Shown piece by piece: positions 9,583 to 19,237 of a stretch of 64,000 nt of DNA. This DNA comes from Trabulsiella odontotermitis (GTDB taxonomy: Bacteria > Pseudomonadota > Gammaproteobacteria > Enterobacterales > Enterobacteriaceae): contig NZ_LIFX01000014.1 in assembly GCF_001297775.1 (NCBI RefSeq), positions 119,796-183,795 of the forward strand. Direction: 5' to 3'. The translations under genes and the position numbers were made by a program. The stretch's first letter is position 1. Each line of letters opens with the position of its first letter. The notes under the pieces are model-generated. The model was not told the origin of the DNA. It ran no database searches and saw nothing but the letters and a program-made list of their open reading frames with translations.

Positions 9583-10998
9583 TCATTCCAGCGGCTGTGA
9601 TTGCCAGGCGGGCGGACTGCTGCTGTCGGGAAATACCGTCAGCGGTTCGGTCGATGACAGCGTGATCTCATTGGATGAGACTCGCTGACCTTTCTTGTCT
9701 TCCACCACCACTGACAGATGCCACTTATTGCTTGCCCCTTCGCTGTAGTCCCAGGCAGGAATAATCACCGTCCAGCCGTCGGCGCTTCCGCTGTCAATTG
9801 GCGGCGTCAGGCTTAGCGCCTGCGTATCACCCTGCCAGTGCAGCGCCCTGATGCCATGCAGGCTGCGCACCTGTAGTTTCAGTTGCACCGCTTCTCCCGG
9901 CTGCAAATCCCACGGCGGCGTCGCCAGAAATACCGACAACGTTTTCCGCTGACGATACTCCATTACCGGCAAATCGCTGCGCTCCGGGCTGTCATACCGA
10001 CTGCCGCGCAGCGAGGTCGCCGCCGCCACTTCGCTGGCCTGCAGCTGTTTTTTTAACGGCACGCCAAAGCGGTAATTGAGCTTCATGCCCAGGTTGTTCT
10101 GACTGACACCGCTCTCGCCCTGCTTGTGCAGCGCGCTAATGGTCACCAGCGGCACAGGCGTATAATTGACGCCCAGCGACACGGCCATCGGGTTGTGGTA
10201 GCCGGTACCACTATGGAAGAGATCGACGCTGTCGCCGTAATATTGCTCAAGACTGACGCTGGTGTTGATGTGCTGATAAAACGGCAGACGCGCCTGAGCG
10301 GTGAGATCATACCCGCGCGCCATCCGCTCCGACTGGGTGTCACTACGTACGCTCCAGTCGTTGAACGGTTGATAATAGTTGGCCGACAGTCGCAAATACT
10401 CGCCCCACGCCTCGGCGCCAAAACCGCCGCGCGCCAGGTTTTCATCAAGCTGACGGTCATAAAACGTGTTGTAGCCCAGTAGCCAGTCGCCCGCTATCCA
10501 GCGTTGGCCGATCCCCGCGTTGCTGACCAGCCCATCATCCTGCTGTGCGACGCCGACCTGGCTCCAGGTCAGATAACGGTTAGTGTCCTGCAACGGCACA
10601 AACCAGTTACCACGACTGCCGCTAAAACCGCCGTCGTCATCCACCGTCAGGGCCACGCTGGCATTCCCCCACGGCGACAGCAGCGTTTCCAGTTGCTGAT
10701 TCACCTGGCCGCTCACTTCGGTGCGCAACTTGTCGAGGGCAAACACTTTCGCCTGCTCGTCGGTCTTCAGGCCGTTATCTTCCATGCTGGCCTCGCCAAA
10801 GTCTTTGGCCATTTCCGCCAGATGTCGGGCGCTGTCATCCTGCACGGGGGTAAGACCGAGATCGGGGAGGTTATCCTGGTTATTATCGAACGGGTTTTCC
10901 GCCTGCTGCATAAAGGACGATGGCGCACCCGCAACACCTCCTGCCAGCAGCAAGAGTGATAACAACAGCGGGGTGGCACGGCGGAATAAAAGAGGCAT
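9583..10998 (-). CDS. ychO: Invasin-like inverse autotransporter YchO
   Basis: YchO belongs to the intimin/invasin inverse autotransporters and is expected in the outer membrane. From the ATG at 10998 the product is 471 residues (E. coli: 464). This start gives a proper signal peptide, with an arginine pair, a run of leucines and GAPSS as a probable cleavage zone; the longer frame adds 38 unlikely residues. The barrel region (about 90-320) shows strands such as GIGQRWIAGDWLLGYNTFYD and ends KLNYRFGVPLKKQL. The C-terminal part resembles a single immunoglobulin-like domain. It is much shorter than intimin and has no lectin tip. The gene is convergent with narL, with no spacer. Confidence 0.88.
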   Translation of the reverse strand: MPLLFRRATPLLLSLLLLAGGVAGAPSSFMQQAENPFDNNQDNLPDLGLTPVQDDSARHLAEMAKDFGEASMEDNGLKTDEQAKVFALDKLRTEVSGQVNQQLETLLSPWGNASVALTVDDDGGFSGSRGNWFVPLQDTNRYLTWSQVGVAQQDDGLVSNAGIGQRWIAGDWLLGYNTFYDRQLDENLARGGFGAEAWGEYLRLSANYYQPFNDWSVRSDTQSERMARGYDLTAQARLPFYQHINTSVSLEQYYGDSVDLFHSGTGYHNPMAVSLGVNYTPVPLVTISALHKQGESGVSQNNLGMKLNYRFGVPLKKQLQASEVAAATSLRGSRYDSPERSDLPVMEYRQRKTLSVFLATPPWDLQPGEAVQLKLQVRSLHGIRALHWQGDTQALSLTPPIDSGSADGWTVIIPAWDYSEGASNKWHLSVVVEDKKGQRVSSNEITLSSTEPLTVFPDSSSPPAWQSQPLE

Positions 10999-11166
10999 CA
11001 CGTTAGTTAATAAAAAGCAATGGGACGGTGTTATCGGACAAAACTGAAAGGTTAGTGTAGCGTGATCCTCACCCGGATTCGACCACCGGCCAAATTCCAG
11101 GATTTTTTCCACCTTTCTGGCGATGCGGCAACTACAGTTAATCCATAACTTCCTTAATGAGACTGC

Positions 11167-11718
11167 ATGATGAAACCCATCCTTTACACCGCGCTGGCGA
11201 GCACGCTGCTGTGGAGCGTTGCATCACAGGCCAGTGAACTCTTTCAGCTGCAATCCCCCGCCTTTGCCGATAACGGCCTGATGGACAAAAAGTTCGCTGG
11301 GAACAACAGCCAGAACGCGAACTGTACCGGGGAAAATATCTCTCCCGCGCTGGTGTGGAGTAATCTGCCCGCGCAAACGCAAAGTCTGGTGTTAGTGGTT
11401 CACGATCCCGAAGGCGCGAAAGGCCTCGGCGTGACCCATCTGGTGGCCTATAACATCGTCCCCTCCGCCGCCGGGTTTGCCGAAAATGCCCTGCGCGACG
11501 GCAAAGGGTTTACTGGCGGCAAAAACACTCCCGGTACCGATCGCTGGTATGGTCCCTGCCCGCCGCCAGGCAGCGGCGCACACCACTACACCTTTACGCT
11601 GATCGCCACCTCTCTGCCGCCCTCCCTGCCAGCGGGGCTGACGCGCGAACAACTGTTTGACAAAGTGAAAGGGAACACGCTGGCGGCGACCGGGCTGATT
11701 GGCCGCTTCGGGCAATAG
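11167..11718 (+). CDS. Periplasmic YbhB/YbcL-family (PEBP-like) protein
   Basis: This is a phosphatidylethanolamine-binding-protein fold of the bacterial YbhB/YbcL group. It has 183 residues, with a signal peptide at about 1-23 (LASTLLWSVASQAS) that points to the periplasm. Family motifs are visible: NISPALVW near residue 58, VVHDPEGAKGLGVTHLVAYN near 76-95 and GPCPPPGSGAHHYTFTLIA near 133-150. The biochemical role of the family in enteric bacteria is largely unknown; uropathogenic YbcL modulates host responses, but that cannot be inferred here. As I recall E. coli K-12, no such gene sits between ychO and ychN, so it may be a local insertion. Two adjacent ATG codons are possible starts. Confidence 0.85.
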   Translation: MMKPILYTALASTLLWSVASQASELFQLQSPAFADNGLMDKKFAGNNSQNANCTGENISPALVWSNLPAQTQSLVLVVHDPEGAKGLGVTHLVAYNIVPSAAGFAENALRDGKGFTGGKNTPGTDRWYGPCPPPGSGAHHYTFTLIATSLPPSLPAGLTREQLFDKVKGNTLAATGLIGRFGQ

Positions 11719-11817
11719 TCTCTGTCGCAGATCATGGTGTGGCCTCTTACCGTTTGGCATCAGCCTGGCGGCGCTGTAGCATTGCGGGACCACACACCGT
11801 GTTGAACAGGAGTCATC

Positions 11818-12168
11818 ATGCAACGTATTGTGATTATCGCTAACGGCGCCGCTTACGGTAGCGAATCGCTTTTCAACAGCCTGCGTCTGGCTATCGCGTT
11901 ACGCGAACAGGAGGCGCTGGATCTGAAACTGTTTCTGATGTCGGATGCTGTCACCGCCGGGCTGCGCGGTCAGAAACCCGCCGAAGGCTATAACATTCAG
12001 CAGATGCTGGAGATCCTCACCGCGCAGAACGTACCGGTCAAACTGTGCAAGACCTGCACCGACGGGCGCGGCATCACCACGTTGCCGCTGATTGACGGCG
12101 TTGAGATCGGCACGCTGGTTGAACTGGCGCAGTGGACACTGGCCGCTGACAAGGTGCTGACGTTTTAA
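11818..12168 (+). CDS. ychN: DsrE/F-family sulfur-relay-like protein YchN
   Basis: The product is 116 residues and close to E. coli YchN, a small cytoplasmic hexameric protein with the DsrE/DsrF fold. The conserved cysteine motif CKTCTDGRG is at about residues 79-87 and the N-terminal strand IVIIANGAAYGSES is typical. Relatives carry or relay sulfur, but no substrate is established for YchN. A ribosome site AGGAG lies seven bases upstream of the ATG. Confidence 0.93.
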   Translation: MQRIVIIANGAAYGSESLFNSLRLAIALREQEALDLKLFLMSDAVTAGLRGQKPAEGYNIQQMLEILTAQNVPVKLCKTCTDGRGITTLPLIDGVEIGTLVELAQWTLAADKVLTF

Positions 12169-12206
12169 TTTTTGCTGCGTGCTGGCGTATTTCCCGCATT
12201 ATATTT

Positions 12207-12248
12207 TCAGCTGACGCGCTTTTTTCGACGAAAGCAGACGTCAGCTGA
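12207..12248. repeat. Long imperfect hairpin downstream of ychN
   Basis: A 10-base inverted repeat TCAGCTGACG/CGTCAGCTGA encloses a second short stem GCTTT/AAAGC, so about 41 bases can fold into one bulged hairpin. Neither side has a clear T-tract, so it is not a standard terminator. It could be an mRNA 3' end structure for ychN or an operator for the next gene. Confidence 0.5.
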
Positions 12249-12417
12249 ATGCTTTCAGGTGGATTGTCATTAATGTTTAATCTTTACGGCATTATTTGAT
12301 CAAAATCATCATCTCAGACCTCCCCCTTTGGTGTTATGCAGAGAGCGAAATGTGAACAACATCACGCTCAGGAGTCGGTGGCAGGGAGCACTAAGCTTCA
12401 TTCAACGGGGTAGAATA

Positions 12418-12663
12418 ATGGCGCTGGTAAAAGCAAGTTTGACGTTATTTGGTGGGGATACAGTGGTGGTACGCTGCTCGGAGCGTTGCCATATTCATTT
12501 GATGAGCGCAAAAAATCGCGCCAGTGAAACACAAACAGACATTCTGAGCGTGCAAAACCGCGAGAATGCTTTCCTGACAGTACCCTACAGCGGTACATGG
12601 AACGTGCTGATCGACAGCCACAGCCAGTCGCTGGAACACTCCATTAGCTACGTTCCGGCATAA
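12418..12663 (+). CDS. Small DUF1883-type protein of unknown function
   Basis: The 81-residue product starts MALVKASLTLF behind GGGGT, nine bases upstream of the ATG; a longer frame from 12328 exists but lacks a ribosome site. The centre HIHLMSAKNR and the end VPYSGTWNVLIDSHS resemble DUF1883 proteins, which have a small beta-rich fold and often sit with signalling domains. There is no signal peptide or membrane segment. It is convergent with chaC and preceded by about 250 bases holding the hairpin at 12207-12248. Family membership is from pattern recall and function is unknown. Confidence 0.6.
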   Translation: MALVKASLTLFGGDTVVVRCSERCHIHLMSAKNRASETQTDILSVQNRENAFLTVPYSGTWNVLIDSHSQSLEHSISYVPA

Positions 12664-12669
12664 TGATCG

Positions 12670-12690
12670 GGGCGGGTTTCATGCCCGCCC
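12670..12690. terminator. Terminator-like hairpin between convergent genes
   Basis: The stem GGGCGGG/CCCGCCC with a seven-base loop lies between the DUF1883-type gene and chaC. A T-tract is absent on both sides, so the terminator role rests on position and stem strength. Confidence 0.4.
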
Positions 12691-12701
12691 TGCTATACAC
12701 G

Positions 12702-13382
12702 TCAGACAAACTGTGGCAGCGTTTCGCCACCCAACAGATTCCGCACTCTTTCCACCAGTTCATCCAGGCTGTTATCGCACATCCCGAGTTTACGCAGTTC
12801 CTGATCGAGTGAGAAAAGATACTGCGCGTTGGTGCCGAGCGGACCGCTGGCGGCGGCAATCAACGGCGCGATCACCTGCACGCTGGTGTCTGATTCATAC
12901 AGCGGATGGCGGGGATCCATAATGAACACCAGCGCGTTAACCGTACGACCATCATCAAGCGTCAGCTTGCACCAGCTGGGTAAATAGCAGCCGGTGATCA
13001 TCTCACGCTTCCACAGCAGCGTGAGTTCGTCTTCGAGGGTAGCTTCAGGCAGGCGATAAGCCACACCGGTGGTGCGCCCGCCCTCTTTCAGCGCCAGCAT
13101 CCGACCAGGCTGACAGGCGGTACCCCGCCCGGCGGTCAGACGCAGACAAAATGCACGGTGCCAGCCCACCAGCGTGCCGGTACAGGATTCCGTAAAATCC
13201 AGCGCCGGGTTCCACATTAATGAACCGTAACCAAATATCCATACCGGGCCATCATCTGGTCGACAGGCCAACGTTGCAGCTAATGACGCTGCACGTTGTT
13301 CTGATGACCAGAGTAGCGATTCCTCAATAGAACCAAAAGCCGTTTTACAATCGGCTTTCATTAAGAAATCACGTGTTAACAA
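12702..13382 (-). CDS. chaC: Glutathione-specific gamma-glutamylcyclotransferase ChaC
   Basis: ChaC-family enzymes cleave glutathione to 5-oxoproline and Cys-Gly in the cytoplasm. The substrate-binding signature IFGYGSLMWNPAL is present near residue 50, and later conserved blocks include WHRAFCLRLTAGRG and MITGCYLPSW. I place the start at a TTG codon at 13382, giving 226 residues (LLTRDFLM aligns with E. coli MITRDFLM), because a perfect GGAGG lies six bases upstream. A frame from 13463 would add 27 residues with no homologous counterpart. It lies in the cha group; links to cation transport in E. coli come from the name only. Confidence 0.92.
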   Translation of the reverse strand: MLTRDFLMKADCKTAFGSIEESLLWSSEQRAASLAATLACRPDDGPVWIFGYGSLMWNPALDFTESCTGTLVGWHRAFCLRLTAGRGTACQPGRMLALKEGGRTTGVAYRLPEATLEDELTLLWKREMITGCYLPSWCKLTLDDGRTVNALVFIMDPRHPLYESDTSVQVIAPLIAAASGPLGTNAQYLFSLDQELRKLGMCDNSLDELVERVRNLLGGETLPQFV

Positions 13383-13531
13383 TTTTAACCTCCACCACTG
13401 CCTGCTTCCCTGCAACATCTTTATTTCGCCATCCCGGCGTGTTGCTGAATTATTATCCAGCATTTGATGAAGATAAACAATTAACGGTACGGTGGCAAGG
13501 CAATAAAAGATAAAATAAGATTTTGTGATAT

Positions 13532-13762
13532 TTATTTCTTTTTATGCCATTTATCGTCATCCCCTTTTTGATAGTCATGCTTCACCGCGGCCCACGCCAC
13601 CTTGTGCGCGGTTTCCTCGCGGCTGGCGTCGTCCCGCCGTTCGGACTTGTCCTTGTACTGTTCCCAGGCGCTATTGAACGCCTCTTTATAAATATCCTGC
13701 GCGTGAGACGGCAGAACATGTTTTACGCTGTCCGGCAAAGCGCTTTTGCTTTTATATGGCAT
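13532..13762 (-). CDS. chaB: ChaB, putative cation transport regulator
   Basis: This small basic cytoplasmic protein of 76 residues matches E. coli ChaB (76). It starts MPYKSKSALPDSVKHVLPSH and ends in a charged stretch (GDDDKWHKKK). The ATG at 13762 is chosen over one two codons upstream because GGAG then has a six-base spacing. It lies between chaC and the divergent chaA; a role in regulating ChaA has been proposed but not shown. Confidence 0.93.
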   Translation of the reverse strand: MPYKSKSALPDSVKHVLPSHAQDIYKEAFNSAWEQYKDKSERRDDASREETAHKVAWAAVKHDYQKGDDDKWHKKK

Positions 13763-14043
13763 GGTCATCTCCAGGTGTGATAAGGGAATATTAAGCCTGG
13801 GACAAATTCCCTTTCATTTCCAGGGAGAAAGGTTGCTAAATTTAAGATTGAGATAATTCTCTGTAATCTAAACCTAAATTAAACAGAATAAGAAAATATG
13901 CTGTGCGTGACGTTTAATAAACGATGACGGGTAAATTTGAGTAAAATCGCAATGAATCTGAAAGAAAGTCTGTTATTTTAGCGGCTTACGTCATCTATAA
14001 TTAGATCAATTTAGCAAAACACCTGCATTAATGGAGATGGTTC

Positions 14044-15144
14044 ATGACCCATGCACATGAGGCGGTAAAGACCCGCCACAAGGAGACGTCGCTCATTTTC
14101 CCGGTGCTGGCGCTGGTAGTGCTGCTGTTTCTCGGAAGCAGTCAGTCACTGCCAGTGATCATCGGGATTAACCTTCTGGCGCTGGTCGGTATCTTAAGCA
14201 GCGCATTCAGCGTCGTGCGCCATGCCGACGTTCTGGCACACCGCCTTGGCGAACCTTATGGTTCACTGATTTTAAGCCTTTCCGTCGTGATTCTGGAAGT
14301 CAGCCTGATTTCCGCATTAATGGCGACCGGCGATGCCGCGCCAACCCTGATGCGCGACACACTCTATTCCATCATTATGATTGTTACCGGCGGTCTGGTC
14401 GGTTTTTCACTGCTGCTCGGCGGGCGTAAATTCGCCACGCAATATATGAATCTGTTTGGCATCAAACAGTATCTGATTGCCCTTTTCCCGCTGGCCATTA
14501 TTGTGCTGGTGTTTCCGATGGCGCTGCCGGGTGGCGATTTCAGCATTGGCCAGTCCCTGCTGGTCGCCGCGATATCTGCCGGGATGTATGGCGTTTTCCT
14601 GCTCATCCAGACCAAAACGCATCAGAACCTGTTTGTTTATGAGCATGAAGACGACAGCGACGACGACGATCCGCATCACGGTAAACCGTCGGCCCACGGC
14701 AATCTGTGGCATACCGCCTGGCTGATTGTCCATCTGGTCGCGGTCATTGCGGTCACTAAAATGAATGCCAGTCCTCTGGAAGCGCTGCTGACCAGCATGA
14801 ACGCGCCTGTGGCTTTTACTGGCTTCCTGGTGGCGCTGTTGATCCTCTCCCCGGAAGGGTTGGGGGCGCTGAAAGCGGTGCTGAACAATCAGGTACAGCG
14901 GGCAATGAATCTTTTCTTCGGCTCTGTGCTGGCGACCATTTCGCTGACGGTGCCGGTGGTGACGATCATCGCTTTCATGACCGGCAACGACCTCCACTTT
15001 GCGCTGGGCGCGCCGGAGATGATTGTGATGGTGGCGTCGCTGGTGTTGTGCCAGATATCGTTTTCCACCGGCCGCACCAATGTGCTGAACGGCGCGGCGC
15101 ATCTGGCGCTGTTTATCGCTTACCTGATGACGATATTTGCGTAA
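14044..15144 (+). CDS. chaA: Sodium-potassium/calcium:proton antiporter ChaA
   Basis: ChaA exports Na+, K+ or Ca2+ in exchange for protons at the inner membrane, mainly at alkaline pH. The product is 366 residues, the E. coli length, with about eleven hydrophobic segments. Conserved acidic transport motifs are visible near residue 93 (VVILEVSLISALMATGD) and residue 265 (LILSPEGLGALKAVLNN), as in the CaCA superfamily. A cytoplasmic acidic-histidine loop (EHEDDSDDDDPHHGK) lies near residue 200. Its 3' end shares a terminator with the convergent kdsA. Confidence 0.96.
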   Translation: MTHAHEAVKTRHKETSLIFPVLALVVLLFLGSSQSLPVIIGINLLALVGILSSAFSVVRHADVLAHRLGEPYGSLILSLSVVILEVSLISALMATGDAAPTLMRDTLYSIIMIVTGGLVGFSLLLGGRKFATQYMNLFGIKQYLIALFPLAIIVLVFPMALPGGDFSIGQSLLVAAISAGMYGVFLLIQTKTHQNLFVYEHEDDSDDDDPHHGKPSAHGNLWHTAWLIVHLVAVIAVTKMNASPLEALLTSMNAPVAFTGFLVALLILSPEGLGALKAVLNNQVQRAMNLFFGSVLATISLTVPVVTIIAFMTGNDLHFALGAPEMIVMVASLVLCQISFSTGRTNVLNGAAHLALFIAYLMTIFA

Positions 15145-15160
15145 CGAACGCAGAGACAAA

Positions 15161-15184
15161 AAACCCCGCCGAAGCGGGGTTTTT
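15161..15184. terminator. Bidirectional terminator between chaA and kdsA
   Basis: The stem ACCCCGC/GCGGGGT with a CGAA tetraloop is flanked by A residues on the left and T residues on the right, so it can stop transcripts from both sides. Confidence 0.92.
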
Positions 15185-15186
15185 CA

Positions 15187-16050
<864 letters not shown>

Positions 16051-16080
16051 TTATCAGGGTTTAACCGGATTCATTCCAGA

Positions 16081-16890
16081 TTAATGCAAAGTAATTTGTT
16101 TATGCGAAATCGTGTTGATTTGTGCGCGGATCATCTCGCTAATCGGATCTTCCGGGCACTGTTCCACAAAATAGCTTAAGTCCAGCAGCGCGACGTGTTC
16201 GCACTCCAGCTGGGCGTAAATCAGTCCGCGGTCGCGGATTTCATACGGATCTTCAGGATTAAACTGCAACAACACCTCACTGGCCCGCAGCGCCAGTTCC
16301 ATCTGCTGCTCTTCCATCAGCGCGGATTTTAACGTGTCGAGCAATTTGCGGATCACTTCGGCGTTATCCGCTTCATCGAGATCTTCGTTGTACAGCTCCG
16401 CCACCGGGCCGATGTTGCCTTTCAGCCACACTTCCAGCGTGTGCTCGTCCAGCGTGTCGCCATTGAACGGGTTAATCAGCCACATTTCGTCGGGATCGGT
16501 GTCGGCGCGCAAAATCAGCTGGGTCGGGAAAATCACCGGCACAACCGGCAGCGACAGGCGCTGCGCAACCCACAGGAAAATCGCGCCCAGCGATACCGCG
16601 CTCCCCTGACGGTTCTTCAGCACCTGATCCAGCCATAAGGCATCGGAAAGCCGGTAGACACCACGGGAGTCGCTGAATCCCCAGTCACCGTAAAACAGTT
16701 CCAGCAACCGTTCCATCTGCCGGTTTTGCGTCCAGGCGGCGCTGATTTCTTCCTGCGCCAGACTCACCAACTGTTCCAGCTCGTGGCTGACGCGCTGCGC
16801 ATGAAAATCATCGCGGATCAATTCAGAAATGAGGATCATCCCATCGCATAAGGGTGCGTTGTTAAATTCAAAATCGGCTAATGACCTCAT
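16081..16890 (-). CDS. sirB1: SirB1 family protein (YchA)
   Basis: The 269-residue soluble protein matches E. coli YchA/SirB1 in length. The N-terminal half has a transglutaminase-like core (RQGSAVSLGAIFLWVAQRLSLP, PTQLILRADTDPDEMWLINPFNG) without an obvious cysteine nucleophile, and the C-terminal half has tetratricopeptide-like helices (ALRASEVLLQFNPEDPYEIRDRG). Function is unproven; the Salmonella name reflects an effect on virulence gene expression from multicopy clones. It starts three bases after sirB2 ends. Confidence 0.9.
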   Translation of the reverse strand: MRSLADFEFNNAPLCDGMILISELIRDDFHAQRVSHELEQLVSLAQEEISAAWTQNRQMERLLELFYGDWGFSDSRGVYRLSDALWLDQVLKNRQGSAVSLGAIFLWVAQRLSLPVVPVIFPTQLILRADTDPDEMWLINPFNGDTLDEHTLEVWLKGNIGPVAELYNEDLDEADNAEVIRKLLDTLKSALMEEQQMELALRASEVLLQFNPEDPYEIRDRGLIYAQLECEHVALLDLSYFVEQCPEDPISEMIRAQINTISHKQITLH

Positions 16891-16893
16891 GAC

Positions 16894-17286
16894 CTACCCC
16901 AGTAACGGTACTTTAGTGATGGCGAGTTTAATGATGATGAACAGCACCACCAGCCCCAGCAGGAAAGCGATAAAACCGACCTGCTGGCTGCGCTGAAACC
17001 GACGGCCCAGCGCGACAAAACCCAAAACGATGTAAATGATAACGCCAAACAGCTTTTCAGTCAGCCATGCCCCGTCTTCGGTGAAGGGCAGATAGTGCGT
17101 TATTGCGATAAGCCCGGCGCCGCTGAGTAACAGCAGCGTATCGACAGCATGGGGCAACACTTTCACCCAACGCGCCGTCAGCCGCGGGCTGTGCTGATAC
17201 TTCCACCAGTAACGCAGCACAAACAGGCTCACTGACAACCCCGCGGTCAGAATATGAATGGCCAGCACTATCGTGAAAATATTCAC
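16894..17286 (-). CDS. sirB2: SirB2 family inner membrane protein (YchQ)
   Basis: A 130-residue protein with four hydrophobic segments (about 4-22, 44-62, 75-96, 108-126), matching E. coli YchQ/SirB2. Its ATG overlaps the prmC stop by four bases, so it is translationally coupled. The function is unknown; only its conserved place in the hemA-kdsA operon gives context. Confidence 0.92.
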   Translation of the reverse strand: MNIFTIVLAIHILTAGLSVSLFVLRYWWKYQHSPRLTARWVKVLPHAVDTLLLLSGAGLIAITHYLPFTEDGAWLTEKLFGVIIYIVLGFVALGRRFQRSQQVGFIAFLLGLVVLFIIIKLAITKVPLLG

Positions 17287-18116
17287 GCTTTTCTCCCCAG
17301 CGTCAGACGTTCATTGCCGCCGTAGTCACGGCAGGTTTCTACTGCCACATAACCGGCGTCGGTGAACAGCGCCCGTACCGCCGCGCCCTGCGTCCAGCCA
17401 TGCTCCAGCAGCATCATGCCATCATTCACAAGGAAGTTACGCCCTTCGCGGATGATATGGGCCAGATCGGCCAGACCGTGATCGGCCGCCACCAGCGCGG
17501 TTTTTGGCTCAAAACGCACGTCGCCCTGCGCCAGATGAGGATCCTGCTCATCAATGTACGGCGGGTTGCTGACGATCATCGCAAATTGTTGATCGGTCAG
17601 CGCATCAAACCAGTTACTCTGCAACAGCGTGACGTTGGTGATGCCGAGGTTATCCGCATTGCGTTGCGCCAGCGCGACGGCTTCCGGGATCACATCCACC
17701 GCCGTCACCTGGCAATCGGGGCGCTCACTCGCCAGCGCCAGCGCAATCGCGCCGGTACCGGTGCCTGAATCGAGGATGCGACAGCCAGTCGCGGGAAGCC
17801 GCGCCAGCGCCTGTTCGACCAGACACTCGGTGTCCGGCCGCGGGATCAGCGTGGCAGGGGAAACATACAGCGGCAATGACCAGAACTCACGCTGCCCGGT
17901 CAGATATGCCACCGGCTCACCACGTTCACGGCGGGCCAGCAGCGCTTCCAGCGGCTCGAGTTGCTCCGCGCTGAGCAGGGTTTCATCAAACGCCAGAATG
18001 TAGGTTCGCGCCTTGCCGGTCACATGACCCAGCAGGATTTCTGCGTCGCGGCGCGGGCTTTCGCTGGCGGCAAGACGCGCTATCGCCCGGGCCAGCCACT
18101 GTTGATAGGTCATCAT
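17283..18116 (-). CDS. prmC: Release factor glutamine methyltransferase PrmC
   Basis: PrmC N5-methylates the glutamine of the GGQ motif in release factors 1 and 2, using S-adenosylmethionine. The 277-residue product equals the E. coli length. It has the N-terminal helical substrate domain (about 1-80), SAM-binding motif [17 protein letters not shown] near residue 115, and the catalytic NPPY in [14 protein letters not shown] near residue 183. It lies directly downstream of prfA, one of its substrates, with a four-base ATGA overlap. Confidence 0.97.
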   Translation of the reverse strand: MMTYQQWLARAIARLAASESPRRDAEILLGHVTGKARTYILAFDETLLSAEQLEPLEALLARRERGEPVAYLTGQREFWSLPLYVSPATLIPRPDTECLVEQALARLPATGCRILDSGTGTGAIALALASERPDCQVTAVDVIPEAVALAQRNADNLGITNVTLLQSNWFDALTDQQFAMIVSNPPYIDEQDPHLAQGDVRFEPKTALVAADHGLADLAHIIREGRNFLVNDGMMLLEHGWTQGAAVRALFTDAGYVAVETCRDYGGNERLTLGRKA

Positions 18117-19195
18117 TCCTGCTCTGACAGTGCCGCCAGCTGATCGGCCTGATATTCCTGCACGATCGGCTCAATCAGCATGTCCAGTTTACCTTCCATC
18201 GCTTCATCCAGGCGGTATAACGTCAGGTTGATGCGGTGATCGGTGACACGGCCCTGCGGGAAGTTGTAGGTGCGGTTACGATCGCTGCGATCGCCGCTGC
18301 CGAGCAGGTTACGGCGCTCAGAGGCTTCGGCCTGATGGCGTTTGGCGGCTTCTGCCGCGCGAATACGTGAGCCGAGCACGGACAGCGCTTTGGCTTTGTT
18401 TTTGTGCTGAGAACGCTCGTCCTGACACTCCACCACAATGCCGGTTGGCAGGTGAGTAATACGAATGGCGGAGTCGGTGGTGTTAACGTGCTGACCGCCC
18501 GCGCCCGAGGAGCGGAAGGTATCGATACGCAGATCGCCCGGGTTGATCTCCGGCATTTCCGCTTCCGGCAGTTCCGGCATCACGGCAACCGTGCAGGCGG
18601 AGGTATGAATACGCCCCTGCGATTCCGTCGCCGGAACGCGCTGAACACGATGGCCGCCGGACTCGAATTTCAGACGACCATACACACCGTCGCCGCTAAT
18701 TTTGGCGATCACCTCTTTGTAACCGCCGTGCTCGCCATCGCTGGCGCTCATGATTTCCACGCGCCAGCGTCGTGCTTCGGCGTAGCGTGAATACATACGG
18801 AACAGGTCACCGGCAAACAGCGCCGCTTCGTCACCGCCGGTACCGGCGCGCACTTCGAGGTACGCGTTACGTTCATCATCAGGATCTTTAGGCAGCAGCA
18901 GCACCTGCAGCTGTTGTTCCAGCGCTTCGCTTTTTTCTTTCGCGTCGCGCAACTCGTCCTGCGCCATTTCGCGCATTTCCGGGTCGTCGAGCATCATCTG
19001 AGCCGCGTCAATGTCATCCTGAACCTGACGCCAGTCAGTAAAACAACGTGAAACATCGCTAAGCTGCGCGTACTCACGCGACAGTGCCCGGAACCGCTCC
19101 TGGTCGGCGATGGTATCCGCATCACCCAGCAGCGCCTGAACTTCTTCATGGCGCTCATGCAGAGCTTCCAGTTTAGCAACGATAGAAGGCTTCAT
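18113..19195 (-). CDS. prfA: Peptide chain release factor 1
   Basis: RF1 recognises UAG and UAA stop codons and triggers peptidyl-tRNA hydrolysis. The 360-residue product has the codon-reading PAT tripeptide in [13 protein letters not shown] near residue 188 and the catalytic GGQ in [14 protein letters not shown] near 235. The PAT motif, not SPF, separates RF1 from RF2. It overlaps prmC, which methylates it, and follows hemA by 42 bases. Confidence 0.98.
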   Translation of the reverse strand: MKPSIVAKLEALHERHEEVQALLGDADTIADQERFRALSREYAQLSDVSRCFTDWRQVQDDIDAAQMMLDDPEMREMAQDELRDAKEKSEALEQQLQVLLLPKDPDDERNAYLEVRAGTGGDEAALFAGDLFRMYSRYAEARRWRVEIMSASDGEHGGYKEVIAKISGDGVYGRLKFESGGHRVQRVPATESQGRIHTSACTVAVMPELPEAEMPEINPGDLRIDTFRSSGAGGQHVNTTDSAIRITHLPTGIVVECQDERSQHKNKAKALSVLGSRIRAAEAAKRHQAEASERRNLLGSGDRSDRNRTYNFPQGRVTDHRINLTLYRLDEAMEGKLDMLIEPIVQEYQADQLAALSEQE

Positions 19196-19237
19196 AGGCG
19201 TAAATGCACCTTGTCATCAAATATAAAGTGAGGTGCG

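Noticed and set aside
14407..15159. A 250-codon open frame antisense to chaA
   Set aside because: Histidine-, arginine- and glutamine-rich composition typical of a shadow of membrane-protein codons; no motif.
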